Shown here: one piece after another, positions 25,025 through 33,481 of the stretch | Layout: every line of letters starts with the position of its first letter | Position numbering within the stretch: position 1 is the stretch's first letter | Notes under the pieces: model-generated | Told to the model about the DNA's origin: nothing | The model's database searches: none | What the model saw: only the letters and a program-made list of their open reading frames with translations | Position numbers and translations under genes: made by a program | Source of the DNA: Natrinema gari JCM 14663 | GTDB taxonomy: Archaea > Halobacteriota > Halobacteria > Halobacteriales > Natrialbaceae | Reading direction: 5' to 3' | Assembly: GCF_000337175.1 (NCBI RefSeq) | Contig: NZ_AOIJ01000056.1 | Coordinates: 1-34,383, forward strand | Length of the DNA: 34,383 nt

Positions 25025-25678
25025 CTACTCGCCGCCGCGGGTGGCGACGACGGCGAGCGTACTCTTGCCGACCCGATCCGGGAGGACGCGCTCGCACAGC
25101 CAGCCGCCGATCTGGAGCGGGTCCGCGAGCGTGAGCCGACAGTCGCCGACGTACGTGATCTCGACTGGTTCGAACCCGTATCGCTCGAGGAGTTGGCGCA
25201 GGGTCGTCGCATCGAACCAGCACGTATGGCCCGTATTGACGAATGGCTGATCCAAGAGGCGAAGCCCGGTCCAGTGAACCGCCATCGCGTTCGGCGTCGT
25301 GACAACGAGTTTGCCGCCGTCGGCTAGGTGCTCGTCGACCGATGTCAGGAGCCCATCGAAGTCAACGAGGTGCTCGATCAGTTCGCCGATGACGATCACG
25401 TCGAACGTCTCATCGAGCGTGAGGTCCTGTGCATCGCCGGCGGTGACATCATACCCCGCGTCCGCGAGTGCGGTGAGCTCGTCCTCGAGGATGTCGACGC
25501 CGAGCACGTCGTCGGCCGCCCGGACGACGAGGTCGTGGAGCCACGTCTCGTCGTGTCGTTTGGCGGAATCGTGTGCGACACACCCGATGTCGAGGACGGT
25601 TTCGTCCCTGACGTGGGGCTCGATACAGCGCTCGAACGTCCGTTCGACGTTTCGTTTCCGTGTTTCGTTCGCTCTCAT
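25025..25678 (-). CDS. Class I SAM-dependent methyltransferase
   Basis: A 217-residue cytosolic methyltransferase. Motif I is VLDIGC (28-33), with VLGVDI at the acidic-loop position, then GDAQDLTLDETFDVIVIGELIEHL (read in two parts, about residues 80-103) and LVVTTPNA. Methionine-dependent modification of small molecules or sugars is typical of this size class, and AglP in Haloferax methylates a hexuronic acid of the N-glycan; a similar role here is an inference. It ends the minus-strand sugar operon and follows the GT2 gene by 68 bases. It converges with the GT-B gene ending at 24921, leaving a 103-base gap without features. Confidence 0.82.
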   Translation of the reverse strand: MRANETRKRNVERTFERCIEPHVRDETVLDIGCVAHDSAKRHDETWLHDLVVRAADDVLGVDILEDELTALADAGYDVTAGDAQDLTLDETFDVIVIGELIEHLVDFDGLLTSVDEHLADGGKLVVTTPNAMAVHWTGLRLLDQPFVNTGHTCWFDATTLRQLLERYGFEPVEITYVGDCRLTLADPLQIGGWLCERVLPDRVGKSTLAVVATRGGE

Positions 25679-25746
25679 GGTCGCTAAATTCGTCAGTCGT
25701 GGAGTCGCGTTGCTGCCGGTGGTGACGCGTCGATCCTACGGCGGTG

Positions 25747-26781
25747 TCATCGTAGCCACGCGACCACGATGATGCGCGTCAGCCCGATCGCGAACCCCAG
25801 TTTCGGCTTCTTGCTGTCGCCGTCCTTTCGGTCCGCGATCTCGACCGGTATCTCCTCAAGTCGGAGGCCGTTCTTCCGGGCCTCGATGATCAACTCCGGC
25901 GCGTTGAATCGCTCCTCAGTGAGGGTGAGCCGCTCGAGCATCGGCCCCCGAATCGCTCGGTAGCCGTTCGTACAGTCGGTGATGTCGGTGTCCATCAGGA
26001 CGTTGATCAGGCCGGTGAAAAACCGGATCCCGGTCCGGCGAACGACGCCATTGCCGGACCGATCGACACCGAGGTACCGCGATCCCATTACGTAGTCGGC
26101 CTCGTCCTCGACGATCGGCGCGATGAGGCGGTCCAACTCCGACGACGGATGCTGCCCGTCGCCGTCCGCCGTGACGACGATCGCCGCTTCGTGCTCGAGC
26201 GCGATCTCGAACCCGGTCTTCAGGGCACCCCCTTGTCCCTGATTGATCGGGTGCTCGACGACCATTGCGCCGCTCGAGGCGGCCCGCGCCGCGGTCCCGT
26301 CGGTCGACCCGTCGGAGACGACCAGCGGCTGGACGTCGTAGCCGCGGACCGACTCCGGGAGCGACGAGACGACGGTGCCGATGGTATCGCTCTCGTTGTA
26401 CGCGGGAATCACGACGAACACCGTCTCCGCCCCGCCGTCCGTCCGCGGGGCTCGGTCGACGGAGAGCGATCGGGTCAGCGCCGCGACCTCGTCGCGGGCC
26501 GCTCTGGCGACGCTCAAGGCGTACAGGACGACGCCGAGCAGGACCAGCGTCGCGAGCAGCGATACGACGACGTAGCGCCGTTCGATCTCGAGAACGGTCC
26601 CGACGAGGTCGAACGCCTCCGGAACGAACACGAGCGACGCGACGCCGGACGCGAGCGCGAGCGCGATCGCGAGGTCGCGGCGCTCGAACCGTCGCCGGTA
26701 GCGGTCGAACCCCCAGTAGAGGATGGCGGCCGTGAGCGCGAGCAACGCGATATCGAGCGGGGCGGGCGGCAGCGGACTCAT
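25747..26781 (-). CDS. GT2 glycosyltransferase with N-terminal DUF2304-like membrane domain (AglJ/DPM-like)
   Basis: A 344-residue fusion. Residues 1-95 hold three membrane helices (about 7-24, 36-55, 69-90), resembling the DUF2304 domain normally found as a separate small protein beside such enzymes. Residues 119-344 are a GT-A catalytic domain with VFVVIPAYNESDTIGTVV (121-138), VVSDGSTDGT (154-163), NQGQGGALKTG (180-190), ADGDGQH (205-211, metal and donor Asp residues), GSRYLG and NAPELIIEARKNGLRLEEIP. This matches dolichol-phosphate sugar synthases such as AglJ, so it may load the first sugar onto dolichol phosphate. Its ATG overlaps the upstream gene's stop (ATGA), so translation is coupled. 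A gene symbol is not given because the sugar cannot be predicted. Confidence 0.88.
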   Translation of the reverse strand: MSPLPPAPLDIALLALTAAILYWGFDRYRRRFERRDLAIALALASGVASLVFVPEAFDLVGTVLEIERRYVVVSLLATLVLLGVVLYALSVARAARDEVAALTRSLSVDRAPRTDGGAETVFVVIPAYNESDTIGTVVSSLPESVRGYDVQPLVVSDGSTDGTAARAASSGAMVVEHPINQGQGGALKTGFEIALEHEAAIVVTADGDGQHPSSELDRLIAPIVEDEADYVMGSRYLGVDRSGNGVVRRTGIRFFTGLINVLMDTDITDCTNGYRAIRGPMLERLTLTEERFNAPELIIEARKNGLRLEEIPVEIADRKDGDSKKPKLGFAIGLTRIIVVAWLR

Positions 26782-27794
26782 GCGTTCCGTTCGACGAGCC
26801 GACGGATCGTGTCCTCGACCGTGTGCGTGGGGTCCCAGCCGAGGCGGTCGTGTGTCCGCGTCGTCTCGACCGGGAAGGCGTCGACGAGCGTCTCGTCGCC
26901 GCGGGGGTTTTCGACGAGTTCGGTCGAGACGTTGATCCCCGCGATGTCGGCGACGCAGTCGCTGACGACCTCGGCGAGGGCCATCACACTGGGGTCCTCG
27001 TCGCTGGCGATCGTGAACGATTCGGCACCGGTCTGTCCCGCCGCCAGCCGATCGACGAGCACGTCGGCGCTGCGGAGATACGCGCGTGCCACGTCCTTGA
27101 CGTGGACGAAGTTCCGCGATTGGGTCCCCGGTTCGTAGACGGGCAGCGGTTCGGCCGCGAGCGCCCGCTCGACGAAGAAGTTGAGCACCGCTCCCTTCGT
27201 GATGACCTGCCCGTCGATCGTGTGATCGCCGTACAGGTTCGACTTGAGGAACAGGTGCGCCGGGAACGAGTCGGCCGCGAGGGCGTCGATGAGCCGCTCG
27301 CCGACGAGCTTGGTCCGCCCGTACCAGTTCAGTGGGGCGCGCGGCTGATCGGCCGTGATCGGGAATTCCTGGGGGTCGCCGACGACCGCCATGCTCGCGG
27401 GGAATACCAGGGCTGCGCCGCGTTGTCGACAGAACCGCGCGACGTGGCCCGTTCCGATCACGTTGATTTCGTAGGCCAGTTCCGGGTTCGCTTCGCAGTC
27501 CTCGACGCCGCTGATCGCGGCGAGGTGCATCACGATGTCGGCCCCCTCGAGCGTCGCCCACAGCCGGTCACGGTTCCGAACGTCGACGTACTCGACGGTG
27601 ACGTCGCCGATCCGGCGCAGCGACCCGCGGTAGAAGTCATCGATCGCCGTGATCGACCACGACGGGCGTTCGGACTGGAGGAGCGCGACGACGCGGCTCC
27701 CGATATAGCCCGCCGCGCCGGTGACTGCGACGCGGACCTGCCGTGACTCGTCGCCGGTCGAGACGGCGTCCGTCCGGTCCTTACCGGTGGCCAT
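26778..27794 (-). CDS. Extended SDR NAD-dependent epimerase/dehydratase
   Basis: A 338-residue nucleotide-sugar epimerase or dehydratase. The Rossmann motif is TGAAGYIG (25-32) after a 20-residue polar N-terminal tail. The active site is PASMAVVGD (132-140; Ser134) and NWYGRTK (156-162; Tyr158, Lys162). RNFVHVKDVARAYL follows the family's sugar-binding region. It overlaps the upstream SDR gene by 14 bases and the downstream GT2 gene by 4 bases, so it belongs to a tight operon. It most resembles UDP-glucose 4-epimerase or UDP-galacturonate-type epimerases, but the exact sugar is uncertain. The N-terminal tail could mean that the true start is later, but no better ATG exists. Confidence 0.88.
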   Translation of the reverse strand: MATGKDRTDAVSTGDESRQVRVAVTGAAGYIGSRVVALLQSERPSWSITAIDDFYRGSLRRIGDVTVEYVDVRNRDRLWATLEGADIVMHLAAISGVEDCEANPELAYEINVIGTGHVARFCRQRGAALVFPASMAVVGDPQEFPITADQPRAPLNWYGRTKLVGERLIDALAADSFPAHLFLKSNLYGDHTIDGQVITKGAVLNFFVERALAAEPLPVYEPGTQSRNFVHVKDVARAYLRSADVLVDRLAAGQTGAESFTIASDEDPSVMALAEVVSDCVADIAGINVSTELVENPRGDETLVDAFPVETTRTHDRLGWDPTHTVEDTIRRLVERNA

Positions 27795-28788
27795 CGACGT
27801 TCACCTCCCGCGACGACGCGTTCGGTCGCGACGCGTCCAGCGCGCCGCCGGCGTCACGCTGTCGCGCGAATCGGTCGGCGAGTTCGCGAACGCCCGCCCG
27901 GAGCGTCCACGACGGTTCGAACCCCGTCTCCGAGAGTCGGTCGAACTCGACGTGGTAGGACGGCCCCGGCCGTTCGTCCTCGAGATAGACGATCTCGAGG
28001 TCTCGGTCGAGTTCCTCCCTGACGACGCGAGCGACGTCCTCGATGCGGTAGTTCTGTTCGGTGGAGCCGACGTTGTACACGTCCCGTGGCCACTGGTCGG
28101 GCGAGAGCGCCGCGTGTTCGTACGCTCGCGCGGCGTCTTGCACGTGGATGAACGGCCGCCAGTTCCTGCCGTCGCCGTACACCGTCAGCGGCCGGCCGGT
28201 CAGCCCCCGGAAGACGAAGTGGTTGACGACGAGGTTGAACCGGATGCCGGGCGCGTAGCCGTAGTTGGTGCTCAGTCGGAGCGATGTCGCCGCGAAGTCG
28301 CCGTCGGCCGCCGCCTCGCGAACCACCCGTTCGGCCTCGACTTTCGCCTCGGCGTACGGATTGCGGGGTGCCGGGGACGCCGTCTCGTCGATGTGCGTGT
28401 CCGCGACGCGGCCGTAACTGTTGCACGAGGAGGCGTAGACGACCGCGTCGACCCCGAGTTCGTCCGCCGCAGTCACGACGGTTTCGGTGCCGCCGACGAT
28501 GACGGCGCGCGTTTCCGCGGGGCGGTCGTGCGTGCTCTCGGCCCCGGTGATCGACGCGAGGTGGATCACGCGGTCGACGCCGCGCATCGCGCTCTCGACG
28601 GCATCGTAGTTCCTGACGTCCCCCTGCCGGAACTCGAGACCGTCCCCGACGACGCCAAGCAGCGCCCGCGGTGAGCCGGCCGCGAGCGAATCGAGGACCA
28701 CGACCTCGGCGACCGCTTCGTTCTCGTGGAGGCGACGAACGAGCGCGCTTCCGATGTAGCCACAGCCGCCAGTGATCAGGACCCGCAC
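27781..28788 (-). CDS. Extended SDR NAD-dependent epimerase/dehydratase, GTG start
   Basis: A 335-residue enzyme with ITGGCGYIG (5-13), YASSCNSYG (118-126; Ser120/121) and PYAEAK (144-149; Tyr145, Lys149), plus NWRPFIHVQDAARAYEHA. The start codon is GTG at 28788, only three bases after the stop of the sulfoquinovose-synthase-like gene, which supports it. The ATG of the following SDR lies within its last codons (14-base overlap). Two neighbouring SDRs of similar size suggest either a two-step conversion of one nucleotide sugar or two different sugars for the same glycan. The C-terminal 20 residues are polar and variable. Confidence 0.88.
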   Translation of the reverse strand: MRVLITGGCGYIGSALVRRLHENEAVAEVVVLDSLAAGSPRALLGVVGDGLEFRQGDVRNYDAVESAMRGVDRVIHLASITGAESTHDRPAETRAVIVGGTETVVTAADELGVDAVVYASSCNSYGRVADTHIDETASPAPRNPYAEAKVEAERVVREAAADGDFAATSLRLSTNYGYAPGIRFNLVVNHFVFRGLTGRPLTVYGDGRNWRPFIHVQDAARAYEHAALSPDQWPRDVYNVGSTEQNYRIEDVARVVREELDRDLEIVYLEDERPGPSYHVEFDRLSETGFEPSWTLRAGVRELADRFARQRDAGGALDASRPNASSREVNVDGHR

Positions 28789-28791
28789 GGA

Positions 28792-29964
28792 TCAGCCCTC
28801 GCTCAACACGTCGGGGAGGAAGCGGTCCTCGTGTGCGACGATGACGTCCTCGTGTTCGAGCAGCGTCTCGAGGATCGAGCGAACGCTCGCTTCGAACGAC
28901 GTCGTGTGGCCGTCGATGAGCGCTTCGTAGCGATCGTTTTCGATCTCCATCGCGTGCGTCTCGTCCTCCGCCCGGGGGTTCTCGACGTGCTCGACGTCGA
29001 CGCCCAGCCCGAACTCGTTCGCCACGTCGGCGACGGTCTCGGCGATTTCGACGATGCTGATCGCTCGTGCAACCTGATTGTAGACGGTGTGGGCCGCGGG
29101 CCGTTCGCTCGGGTCGGTGAGCGCGAGTCGCGTCAGTCCCTCGACGGCGTCCTCGAGCGCGATGAAGGGCTTGCGCTGTTCGCCGCGCCCGTAGACGGTT
29201 ATCGGATAGCCGGCCACGGCCTGCGCGCAGAACCGGTGGACGACGACGCCGAAGTAGTAGTCGAAATCGAACCGCGTCCCGAGTCTCGGGTCGGCGGCCG
29301 TCTCGGCGGTCTCGGTGCCGTGGGTGATCGCCGTCCGAACGTCCGACACCGGGATGTCGAACTGGTCGTGTGCTAGCCGCATGTTCGCGGCGTCGTGGCA
29401 CTTCGTCAGGTGATACCAGCTTCCGGCCATCGCCGGAAACGGGACGTCGTCGCGCTCGCCGCGGTGCTCCATCGTCGCCCCACCTTCGGGGATAGGGAAC
29501 TCGGGCGCGCCGTACACGCCGGTCGTCGTCGTCTCGATGAAGTGCGTCTCCTCGAGTCCGTGTTCCTCCAGCGACCAGAGGAGGTTTCGCGTCGCCTGGA
29601 GGTTGTTGTGCTGGGTGAAGTTCGCCCGATCGCGGCTGAGTTGGGAGTACGGTGCCGACGGTTGGGCCGCCGTATGGACGATTGTCTCGGGTTCGTGGAT
29701 ACGAATCAGCCGGTCGACGAACTCCCCGTCGGTGAGGTCCCCCTCGACGAACGACAGGGATCGGCCGTCGTGGACCTCGGTGGCCGCCTCGAGCCGCTCC
29801 GCCATCGGGTGGACGGGCGTCGCACTCGTCGAGCCGACGGTGTCGACCCAGTCCCGTCGCGCGAAGTTGTCGACGAGAACGACCTGCTCGTCGGTTCGGG
29901 ATGCGATACGAATTGCTGTTGGCCAGCCGATATACCCGTCTCCACCGGTGAGCAGCATGGACAT
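28792..29964 (-). CDS. UDP-sulfoquinovose synthase-like SDR (SQD1/Agl3-like)
   Basis: A 390-residue SDR that may make UDP-sulfoquinovose from UDP-glucose and sulfite, with bound NAD. The N-terminus MSMLLTGGDGYIGWPTA matches the SQD1 pattern GGDGYCGW, and the catalytic residues fall almost on the SQD1 numbering: Thr146-148 in ETTTTGVYGAP, Tyr184 and Lys188 in GSWYHLTKCHDAANM (SQD1: Thr145, Tyr182, Lys186, with YHLSKVHDSHN). Other segments are HTAAQPSAPYSQ and RGEQRKPFIALEDAVEGL. Agl3 of Sulfolobus acidocaldarius does this reaction for its S-layer N-glycan. The start is ATG 29964; an ATTTTTTG box lies at -38 to -31. It is the first gene of a five-gene operon (SDR, SDR, GT2, methyltransferase follow). 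A related UDP-sugar epimerase is the alternative. Confidence 0.82.
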   Translation of the reverse strand: MSMLLTGGDGYIGWPTAIRIASRTDEQVVLVDNFARRDWVDTVGSTSATPVHPMAERLEAATEVHDGRSLSFVEGDLTDGEFVDRLIRIHEPETIVHTAAQPSAPYSQLSRDRANFTQHNNLQATRNLLWSLEEHGLEETHFIETTTTGVYGAPEFPIPEGGATMEHRGERDDVPFPAMAGSWYHLTKCHDAANMRLAHDQFDIPVSDVRTAITHGTETAETAADPRLGTRFDFDYYFGVVVHRFCAQAVAGYPITVYGRGEQRKPFIALEDAVEGLTRLALTDPSERPAAHTVYNQVARAISIVEIAETVADVANEFGLGVDVEHVENPRAEDETHAMEIENDRYEALIDGHTTSFEASVRSILETLLEHEDVIVAHEDRFLPDVLSEG

Positions 29965-30140
29965 GATGCTACCAGATAGTGATCCGAACGATAGCAAAAA
30001 ATGTATTCATTGGAAACATCCGATGACAGTCTCAGGGTCGTTATTTACTCATCGCCTTAGATATCTTCGTTCTCCTATGCCAATAGTATAACAATCTAGG
30101 AGATCAAATTTATTGTTGGTGGCGTCACAACACGGGTCGT
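29965..30140. promoter_or_regulatory. AT-rich divergent promoter region with an inverted repeat
   Basis: This 176-base gap is the most AT-rich stretch of the window. It holds an ATTTTTTG box on the minus strand (29995-30002) for the sugar operon and TTTATT (30109-30114), 27-32 bases before the ATG of the small acidic gene. Just upstream of the latter is a perfect 7-base inverted repeat, TCTCCTA (30071-30077) and TAGGAGA (30097-30103), 19 bases apart, in the place where archaeal activators often bind. A palindrome AGATATCT lies at 30059-30066. Confidence 0.55.
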
Positions 30141-30290
30141 ATGGCTGAGACAGGCGATTCCGACGAGCCGTCAGAGACGTGTGATCGATGCGACGACGCG
30201 ATCGACGACGAACTGATCGACGATATCGACGACGGTGCGGGCTGTGTCGAGATCTGGCAACACCTCAGCGAGGGCCGCGACGAGGAGTGA
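30141..30290 (+). CDS. Small acidic Cys-containing protein (49 residues), unknown function
   Basis: A 49-residue protein with 20 acidic and only two basic residues. It has Cys14-x-x-Cys17 (TCDRCDD), a further Cys35 (GAGCVEIWQH) and His41, so four possible zinc ligands of a small zinc-finger protein; many haloarchaeal small proteins carry paired CxxC motifs. It has no membrane segment. TTTATT at -32 to -27 and the inverted repeat upstream support it as a real, individually regulated gene. The DUF58 operon begins 82 bases after it on the same strand. Function unknown; a regulator or adaptor of the neighbouring genes is only a guess. Confidence 0.6.
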   Translation: MAETGDSDEPSETCDRCDDAIDDELIDDIDDGAGCVEIWQHLSEGRDEE

Positions 30291-30372
30291 CACCTGGACG
30301 AACGGTTCCATGCCGCGGTGTTGCAGCGGACGGTGACGACCAGTAGTTTCAACACCGTTCCGGTGGTTCGTG

Positions 30373-31911
30373 ATGAACGGCATGCGTCCGACACGAGTCC
30401 TCTGGAGCCGGCTCTCCCTCGCGGGGTTCCTGGCCGCGTTCGCGGTCGTCATCGATCGCCCGCTTCCCCTGGCGGGGGCGGTGCTGGTCGGCGCATGGAT
30501 CCTCGCGTCGCAGTACTCGTTTCTCGCCGCGCTCGAGCGAACGACCTGCCGGCTCTCGATCACTCGCGGGCTCCCGTCCGCGACCGTTCACGCCGGCGAG
30601 TCGACGCCGATACCGATCGCTGCAACGCTCGCGGAGCCGACCCCGCTCTCCCTCGAGATAGACGCCGGTTTGCCGACCGCGGCGACCGCGGACCGCGACG
30701 CGGCGACCCTGACACTCGAGCCGGATGCGACGGCCGCGACGGCGACCGTGTCGGTCACGTGGCCGGTCGTCGGTCGCCACCGCTTCGACGCCGCTCGAGT
30801 GACTGCGACCGACGGTCGGTTCGTCGAGATGGTTGCAACGGGCGAGCGCCCGACAGTTTCGGTCGCGTCGCGAGGCCCCCGGCGGCTGCACGTCGGGGAG
30901 GGCGGCGATCGGCTCGCGAGCCCGTACGGTGCGCACGCGCTGCGCCGGTCGGGTCGCGGGATCGAGCCGGCCGAGATACGGGAACACGTCCCCGGGGACG
31001 CGGCCAAGCGGATCGACTGGAATGCGACCGCGCGGTTCGCGACACCCCACGTCCGCGAGTACGAGACGGAGACGACCCGCCGGACCCTCCTCGTGGTCGA
31101 TCACGGCCGCTCCCTCTCGACCGGCCCGCCGGCGGCGACGAAACTCGAGTACCTCCGTGAGGTGATGCTCGCGACGGCCGACCGCGCCCGGGAGCTCGAC
31201 GACCCGCTCGGGCTCGTCGCCGTCGACGACGGCGGCGTGACGAGCCGTCTCAAGCCAGCCGCGACGACCGGGACCTACGCGGCGGTTCGCCGCGAACTCC
31301 TTGCCATCGAGCCGACGCCGTCGGACCCGACCGCCCGGCGCGCCGCCGAGCCGCCCGCTCGACCGCCGACGCAAGCGGCCGACGGTGGCCGTGCCGAACG
31401 TGGACGAGCGTCCGCACCGCCCGTCGAACACTCCTCGTCGGTTCATGAGCGGCCGACGCGGGCGACGGCTCGCGGTTCGGCTTGGGATCTCGAGGGCGAT
31501 ACCGACCCCTTCGCCGAGACGCTCCGGCCGTTCTACGCCGATGCCCAGCGGTACCGTCGGCTCGCTCGGGAACGGGTGCTCTTCGACGCCGTGGAGACGG
31601 CGCTGACGGCGACCCCGTCCACGTCGTTGGTGGTCGTCTTTACCGACGACTCCGATCCGGCCGCGCTTCGAGAGACGGTGTCGATGGCTCGTGCGAACGA
31701 CGCCGCCGTGACCGTCTTTCTCGCCCCGACGGTGCTGTACGAACCCGGCGGGCTGGCCGACATCGAGCGGGCGGCCGACCGCTACCGCGAGTTCGAGGCG
31801 TTCCGCCGCGACCTCGGGCGGCTCGATCGGGTCCGCGCGTTCGAAGTCGGCCCCGGGGATCGACTCGCGACCGTTCTCGAGGCGGGGCGCGAACGGGGTG
31901 ATCGACGATGA
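30373..31911 (+). CDS. DUF58 domain protein
   Basis: A 512-residue protein. Two N-terminal membrane helices (about 12-28 and 32-52) are followed by a beta-rich domain and the DUF58 signature RRSGRGIEPAEIREHVPGDA (191-210) then KRIDWNATARF (212-222) and HVREYE (226-231). The vWA-like domain begins at LLVVDHGRSLSTG (239-251), which keeps the Asp and Ser of a MIDAS-type metal site only in part. An unusual low-complexity insert rich in Pro, Ala and Arg (about 315-375) splits the C-terminal half. DUF58 proteins are usually partners of MoxR ATPases. The start could also be GTG 30370 or ATG 30382. The stop overlaps the next gene's ATG (ATGA). Confidence 0.85.
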   Translation: MNGMRPTRVLWSRLSLAGFLAAFAVVIDRPLPLAGAVLVGAWILASQYSFLAALERTTCRLSITRGLPSATVHAGESTPIPIAATLAEPTPLSLEIDAGLPTAATADRDAATLTLEPDATAATATVSVTWPVVGRHRFDAARVTATDGRFVEMVATGERPTVSVASRGPRRLHVGEGGDRLASPYGAHALRRSGRGIEPAEIREHVPGDAAKRIDWNATARFATPHVREYETETTRRTLLVVDHGRSLSTGPPAATKLEYLREVMLATADRARELDDPLGLVAVDDGGVTSRLKPAATTGTYAAVRRELLAIEPTPSDPTARRAAEPPARPPTQAADGGRAERGRASAPPVEHSSSVHERPTRATARGSAWDLEGDTDPFAETLRPFYADAQRYRRLARERVLFDAVETALTATPSTSLVVVFTDDSDPAALRETVSMARANDAAVTVFLAPTVLYEPGGLADIERAADRYREFEAFRRDLGRLDRVRAFEVGPGDRLATVLEAGRERGDRR

Positions 31912-32573
31912 GCGATCGACAATCCGGGGCCGCCGAGACAGGTGCTGACGACGCGCCCGGATCACGTCGGACCGTACGCGCCATCGTCGCCGACCGGGTG
32001 CCGGACCGCACCGTCCCGCGGCTCCTGGCGCTCGCGGCACTCGTCGCGGCGTTTACCCACGCGGCCGGCCGACCGGGTGCAGTTGCCGGCATCGCGACCG
32101 CCGCCGTCTGGGACGCGCTCGAGACGCCGTCCGCGATCGGTGTCGGACATGTCGCGCTCGTCGGGCTCGTTCCGGCCGGGATCGATCCGGTTTCGTTCGC
32201 ACTCCTCGAGGCCGGGTTCGTCGCGCTCGTGCTCGCTTCGGCCCCGCGAACGGCGAGGGACGCTCGGATCGGCCACGCCGCGGCTGCGCTGGTGAGCGCT
32301 GGGGGTCTCGGGGGACTTGCCTGGGCCGTGCTGGGTCTGGGGGGCCGGCCGCTCTGGATGGCCGCCGTCGCGTCGCTCGCCGCGCTCGCCGGCGGCGTGT
32401 ACGGTCTCCATCGATACGGACTCGTCTTCGTCCGCGACCGGGCGGGACGCGACCGTCCCGATTCCGGCCCGCGGCCGAGCGAGTCGACCGCCAACCCATC
32501 GACCGCGGCGACGGATCGCGTCGGTTCGTCGCCGCCGGACCCGGACTCGACATCCGACGCCGACACGCACTGA
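31908..32573 (+). CDS. Small integral membrane protein in the DUF58 operon
   Basis: A 221-residue protein with four or five membrane segments (about 36-54, 78-111, 120-143, 147-171) between an acidic N-terminal tail (about 20 residues) and a Ser/Asp/Pro-rich C-terminal tail (about 45 residues). Its ATG overlaps the DUF58 stop (ATGA) and its TGA shares one base with the next ATG (TGATG), so all three are co-translated. I do not recognise a characterised family. Similar short membrane proteins accompany haloarchaeal MoxR/DUF58 clusters, so a structural role in that membrane complex is likely. Confidence 0.75.
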   Translation: MSDRQSGAAETGADDAPGSRRTVRAIVADRVPDRTVPRLLALAALVAAFTHAAGRPGAVAGIATAAVWDALETPSAIGVGHVALVGLVPAGIDPVSFALLEAGFVALVLASAPRTARDARIGHAAAALVSAGGLGGLAWAVLGLGGRPLWMAAVASLAALAGGVYGLHRYGLVFVRDRAGRDRPDSGPRPSESTANPSTAATDRVGSSPPDPDSTSDADTH

Positions 32574-33448
32574 TGACACGGAACACTGCCGATTCAGAGC
32601 GGACCGATTCACGACCATCACGGAGCGACGACGCTGTGGAGGCGTCGCCCGTCCGAACCCAGGCGGCAGCCAGAGCGGACCGGCTGGCCGAAGAGAACGC
32701 CCGCCTCCGGGCGGCGTACGCACGCTCGATGCAGGGGACCTACCGCCACACCGCACGCTGGCTCGCCGTCATCGGCGCGGTCGCCGTCCTCGGCGGCGGC
32801 CTGGTTCACCACGGCCGCCCCGTCCTGTTCGCCCTCGGCGCGACGGGTCTGTTCGGCGCGGTCCTCACTTACTATCTCACCCCCGGCCGGTTCGTCGCCG
32901 CCACCGTCGGCGACTGCGTCTCCGCCGCCGCCGCGGCGAACGCACAAGCCCTGGTCGACGACCTCGCACTCGAGGATGACCGCCGCTATCTCCCCGGCAC
33001 CGATCCGTCGTCGGTCCGCCTGTTCGTCCCACAGCGGGCCGACAGCGACCCCCCGGCGGACGCCGCTGGGCCCTTCGTTACGCGGCCGGCGGAACGAGGA
33101 CTCGTCCTCGAGCCGACCGGCGGGCGACTCCTCGCGGCGTTCGAGCGAACGCTCGATGGTCCGCTGCCGGCCGAGCCGACGGTCGCGGCGACGCGACTCG
33201 CCGACGGTCTCGTCGAACAGTTCGAACTCGCGAGCGAGGCCGATCCGGCGGTCGATCCCGACGACGGGCGAGCGACCGTCGCCGTCCACTCGGCCGTCTT
33301 CGGCGATGTCGACCGGTTCGACCATCCCGTCGCCTCCTTTCTCGCCGTCGGATTCGCCGCCGCCCTCGACCGCCCGGTCGACCTCGAGGTCGAGCCGGGC
33401 GCGGACCGATCCGAGTGGCTGATCACCTGTCGCTGGGACCCGGCGTGA
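32573..33448 (+). CDS. Membrane-anchored protein of the DUF58 operon, unknown function
   Basis: A 291-residue protein with an acidic N-terminal region, a short coiled coil (RADRLAEENARLRAAYARS, about 34-52), two membrane helices (about 63-81 and 84-101) and a soluble alpha/beta domain to the C-terminus (about 105-291) that contains VRLFVPQRADSD and FVTRPAERGLVLEPTGGRL. No catalytic motif stands out. It is the last gene of the DUF58 operon, starting one base inside the previous stop. It ends 33 bases from the convergent MoxR gene. It could scaffold MoxR/DUF58 at the membrane; this is inferred from context only. Confidence 0.75.
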   Translation: MTRNTADSERTDSRPSRSDDAVEASPVRTQAAARADRLAEENARLRAAYARSMQGTYRHTARWLAVIGAVAVLGGGLVHHGRPVLFALGATGLFGAVLTYYLTPGRFVAATVGDCVSAAAAANAQALVDDLALEDDRRYLPGTDPSSVRLFVPQRADSDPPADAAGPFVTRPAERGLVLEPTGGRLLAAFERTLDGPLPAEPTVAATRLADGLVEQFELASEADPAVDPDDGRATVAVHSAVFGDVDRFDHPVASFLAVGFAAALDRPVDLEVEPGADRSEWLITCRWDPA

Positions 33449-33481
33449 CGCTCCTCGTGACTCCGACCGCCCGCATCGCCG

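Noticed and set aside
22118..25305. Long minus-strand frames opposite wecC and the following glycosyltransferase
   Set aside because: The plus-strand proteins carry complete catalytic motifs; the antisense products are Arg/Val/Asp-rich with no recognisable domain.
30349..32040. Long minus-strand frame opposite the DUF58 gene
   Set aside because: The plus strand encodes a DUF58 protein with its signature and a coupled operon; the antisense product has no domain.
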